A stretch of DNA of 7,105 bases from Candidatus Woesearchaeota archaeon (lineage in GTDB: Archaea > Nanobdellota > Nanobdellia > Woesearchaeales > UBA12501), in assembly GCA_014729495.1 (NCBI GenBank), contig WJJV01000099.1, positions 1-7,105 on the forward strand, read 5' to 3'. The translations under genes and the position numbers were made by a program. The notes beneath the pieces were generated by a model that did not search any database, was not told where the DNA came from, and was given only the letters and a program-made list of their open reading frames with translations. Within the stretch, counting starts at the first letter, position 1, and every line of letters starts with the position of its first letter. This document shows, piece after piece, positions 4,738 through 7,105 of the stretch.

Positions 4738-7105
4738 GAAGAACAAATATTATTGCGGCTGCTGTATTGATGATCCTTGTATGCTCTAATGTGCTGGCTG
4801 TATGCCCAGAGGATGCGAGCCAGGAAAAGAAGAAGATCAATCCTGAATGCCCTGAGTTCGAGCTCAGCGCAGATAACATAAATGAGATACCTCTTGACCA
4901 GATAGAATCCATTGATCCTGATATGTTAAATCCTCAAGTTCTTGCTGAGATGGATGATGACAGGATAGGCTCTCTTGAATCAAGCCAGCTTACTCCGAAT
5001 GTGCTTAGGATGATAAGCGAGGAGGACAGGCTCAGTGCTGTTGATCATGATGCATTCATGGAGTCAGTGAATATTGCAGGAGCTGTGAGGGTCACAGGTG
5101 TCGGAAGCCTGGATGGTGTCTCAGTATCAGGAACAACTGCTGACAGCCTTTTCATAGAGGACTCCCAGGGCAATGGTGTAAGGCTTTCAGAAGGCTCAGG
5201 AAGCATAAGCTTTGATGATGAAGGAGTCATGCACATTGAAGAGGCAGATGGCATGGCTGTATGGCATGACAGAAACAGGCTTGGTGATTTCTCAGGAAGC
5301 GGTACAGTGGATGAGAATGGAGAGTTCATCTGCTCTGAAGCATGCAGCATAACATCATTCGGAAATGAGGAGATCACTGTGAGATTCGGTGATCCACAGA
5401 AGAAAATAGTGATCAGAGGCAATGATGGTGGTCCTGCAGTTGTTGAGATAGGACCTGACGGAAAGATCATAAGACTGAAAGGAACAATACTTGAAGGTAC
5501 AGACAAGGATCTTGAGACAGCAGAGGTTGACAGCGGGCATTATACAATGATACTTCCTCCTGGCTCAACTGTGGATTTTGAGAACAATGAGCTCAGGAAT
5601 GCAGAGCCTCCTGAGGAATGCGACAGATGCTTTATCAATGTGAACTACTGGGATGGGGAAGGCCTGCAGGCTCAGGTACACTATCATGGCGACGGTTCAG
5701 AAACTGCCAGGTTCAGCATGAGCAGGGATGAAACAGCTTTCGCTACTGGATGTGATGAAGAAGACAACTGCAATTATGTCAACAGGAACACTGAAAGAGT
5801 CAATGATATATACGAAGAAGGAGAGAATAATTATCTTTCAGTGCACGCAGGCAATGACGGAGGATTTGAGTTTGATGCAAGGGATGAGAGAAGCAGGCTG
5901 GAGATAAGGGGAGAGAATGCAAAAGCTTCAATAGTCAAAGGCTCAGATGATTATGCAAGTGTTTCAAACACAGGCGACAGGCTCACCAACATAGGATTTG
6001 GAGACTTCCCTGAAGAGTTATCCGGAGCAAACTCTGCTGCAATGCTGAGTTCAGAGCATATCAAAGGCAGAGGAGAGGACATGGATGTAGGAGTAGGAGA
6101 TAACCATGTTGAGATCTGTGATTCAGTCACAATGGAAGCAGGAGTCAGGATAAATGATGTAGATGTTCCTGAGATTGACATCAAGCCTCTTGAAAGCACA
6201 CTGACAGCACCTTTAGTAGCAAACCTTGCGGTTGTAACAATAGGCGACCAGCAGATACCTATAAGGCCTACTGGATTCTTCCCTCCAAGGGACCTTGAGA
6301 TTGAAGGTGATTTCATACTATCTGCAATGAATACTGATGGTGATAAGGGAGAGGTCATGTATCATCATGGAACAGATAGTGTAGTGGTTGAGGCAGAGTT
6401 TGATGAGTTCGGATCAATAGTGCCTGGCACTGCTCAAGTCAAGACCTGGAAGAGCGGGCTTGGAATAACGATCAATGGAGAGGAAGAGGAAGTGATGATG
6501 GAAGTGCTGCAGAATCTTGGTGTTTCTGATTCTGCGATATATGATGTGAGGAACAGGCTGAATTACAGGATATTTGACAGGCCTCCTGCAGAAGAGGTTG
6601 AAGAGGCAGAGGATGAATCTGAGGAGAGCGCAGAAGAAGCTGAAGAAGGAGAAGAAGGTACAGGAGAGGTCACAGGACAAGCAGAGGGCCGAGCAAGCGC
6701 AAGATGGGAGAATGTTGATCCAAGAGCTGTAAGGCCTGGTTCTGTCAATGGAAGGTATTATACAAATGATGAAGATGTAAAGGCAATGCTTGACAGCATG
6801 GGATATACAGGGCCGAATGCTGTGAGGAATTTCCAGAGAGACAGCGGAATAGGTGTTGATGGCATTGTGGGAATACAGACAAGCGCAGCACTGCTGAAAG
6901 TATGCAGTCAGAATCCTGGATGCAATGCAGAAGCAATGACTAATTATGAGAACAAGGTCGGAACAAATGTTGAGTCCGCAGCAACCAGAGCAGAGGAGAG
7001 TCCTGGTGAGAGCGCTGTAAGAAAACATACTCCTTCTGAAAGAAAAGGAACAGATGGAGTTTCAATACCTAATAAACCAATGGAGGGGGACATAAAGTTT
7101 GAATG
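4734..7105 (+). CDS. Large secreted protein with peptidoglycan-binding (PGBD) domain, cut by the window edge
   Basis: The frame opens with ATG at 4734 and runs 790 full codons without a stop to the last base, so the 3' end lies outside the window. Residues 1-22 are a signal peptide (MRRTNIIAAAVLMILVCSNV, then LA) with probable cleavage after A22. Residues 44-107 hold short helical repeats (LNPQVLAEM..., LTPNVLRMI...). Residues about 110-600 are Gly/Asp/Ser-rich and beta-rich, with closely spaced cysteines (C200/C204, C296/C299, C340/C346, and C24/C39 before the repeats). A Glu-rich linker spans about 617-646. Residues about 680-723 match the PG_binding_1 domain: AVRNFQRDSGIGVDGIVG then QTSAALL, followed by C724/C730. 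A polar tail leads to unseen sequence, which could hold a catalytic domain. Expression is coupled to the upstream gene by a 4-bp overlap, with GGTG at 4722-4725 as a weak Shine-Dalgarno. The role is probably cell-surface binding to glycan or peptidoglycan; the binding partner is unknown. Confidence 0.85.
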   Translation, partial: MRRTNIIAAAVLMILVCSNVLAVCPEDASQEKKKINPECPEFELSADNINEIPLDQIESIDPDMLNPQVLAEMDDDRIGSLESSQLTPNVLRMISEEDRLSAVDHDAFMESVNIAGAVRVTGVGSLDGVSVSGTTADSLFIEDSQGNGVRLSEGSGSISFDDEGVMHIEEADGMAVWHDRNRLGDFSGSGTVDENGEFICSEACSITSFGNEEITVRFGDPQKKIVIRGNDGGPAVVEIGPDGKIIRLKGTILEGTDKDLETAEVDSGHYTMILPPGSTVDFENNELRNAEPPEECDRCFINVNYWDGEGLQAQVHYHGDGSETARFSMSRDETAFATGCDEEDNCNYVNRNTERVNDIYEEGENNYLSVHAGNDGGFEFDARDERSRLEIRGENAKASIVKGSDDYASVSNTGDRLTNIGFGDFPEELSGANSAAMLSSEHIKGRGEDMDVGVGDNHVEICDSVTMEAGVRINDVDVPEIDIKPLESTLTAPLVANLAVVTIGDQQIPIRPTGFFPPRDLEIEGDFILSAMNTDGDKGEVMYHHGTDSVVVEAEFDEFGSIVPGTAQVKTWKSGLGITINGEEEEVMMEVLQNLGVSDSAIYDVRNRLNYRIFDRPPAEEVEEAEDESEESAEEAEEGEEGTGEVTGQAEGRASARWENVDPRAVRPGSVNGRYYTNDEDVKAMLDSMGYTGPNAVRNFQRDSGIGVDGIVGIQTSAALLKVCSQNPGCNAEAMTNYENKVGTNVESAATRAEESPGESAVRKHTPSERKGTDGVSIPNKPMEGDIKFE

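Noticed and set aside
4734..4800. Lipoprotein signal with C17 as the lipid site
   Set aside because: The residues before C17 are M-I-L-V, without the small residue needed at -1 of a lipobox; cleavage after V-L-A22 is a better fit.
6563..6748. Ser-rich minus-strand ORFs opposite the Glu-rich linker
   Set aside because: GAA/GAG/GCA repeats on the plus strand read as Ser-rich sequence without stops on the other strand. These are shadows of the long plus-strand gene.

Overview
The window looks like chromosomal DNA from an archaeon, most likely a DPANN lineage of the Woesearchaeota/Pacearchaeota kind. The evidence is indirect. Arginine is written almost entirely as AGA/AGG and CpG is scarce in the genes. 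Two genes have a TATA box about 26 bp before the ATG, which fits leaderless archaeal transcripts, and oligo-T tracts follow a stop codon. The proteins (ThiI-type sulfurtransferase, membrane-anchored DsbA-like protein, QITVFIMIG-type N-terminus) also resemble those of such archaea. No rRNA or other phylogenetic marker is present, so the assignment is an inference.

Layout: (1) 1-289 has no supported gene. It is CpG-rich and carries four hairpins, a recurring TATTCG hexamer and a 25-28 bp direct repeat, and may be a structured RNA or the edge of a mobile or repetitive element. (2) 290-448 is a 52-codon ORF of doubtful status. (3) On the minus strand, 453-1223 encodes a six-helix membrane protein and 1293-2363 a membrane-anchored DsbA-like protein. 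Tandem oligo-T terminators lie between them. (4) Divergently, 2498-3124 (+) encodes a minimal ThiI-type PP-loop protein. Its 3' end overlaps the end of an unknown 154-aa gene on the minus strand (3063-3527). (5) 3528-3720 is a divergent regulatory region with three tandem 10-bp repeats just upstream of a TATA box. (6) This box drives a two-gene operon: a membrane-anchored protein with an Ig/cadherin-like domain (3721-4737), and a large secreted protein that starts inside its stop codon (ATGA overlap) and stays open to the right edge (4734-7105, 790 codons seen).

The last gene is easy to miss because it has no stop in the window. It carries a signal peptide, short helical repeats, a long beta-rich region with closely spaced cysteine pairs, a Glu-rich linker and a bacterial-type peptidoglycan-binding domain. 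With its partner it forms the most interesting locus here: a probable surface module of an organism not expected to have peptidoglycan. The cysteine pairs suggest oxidative folding outside the membrane, and the DsbA-like protein encoded nearby could supply it; that link is inference from proximity only.
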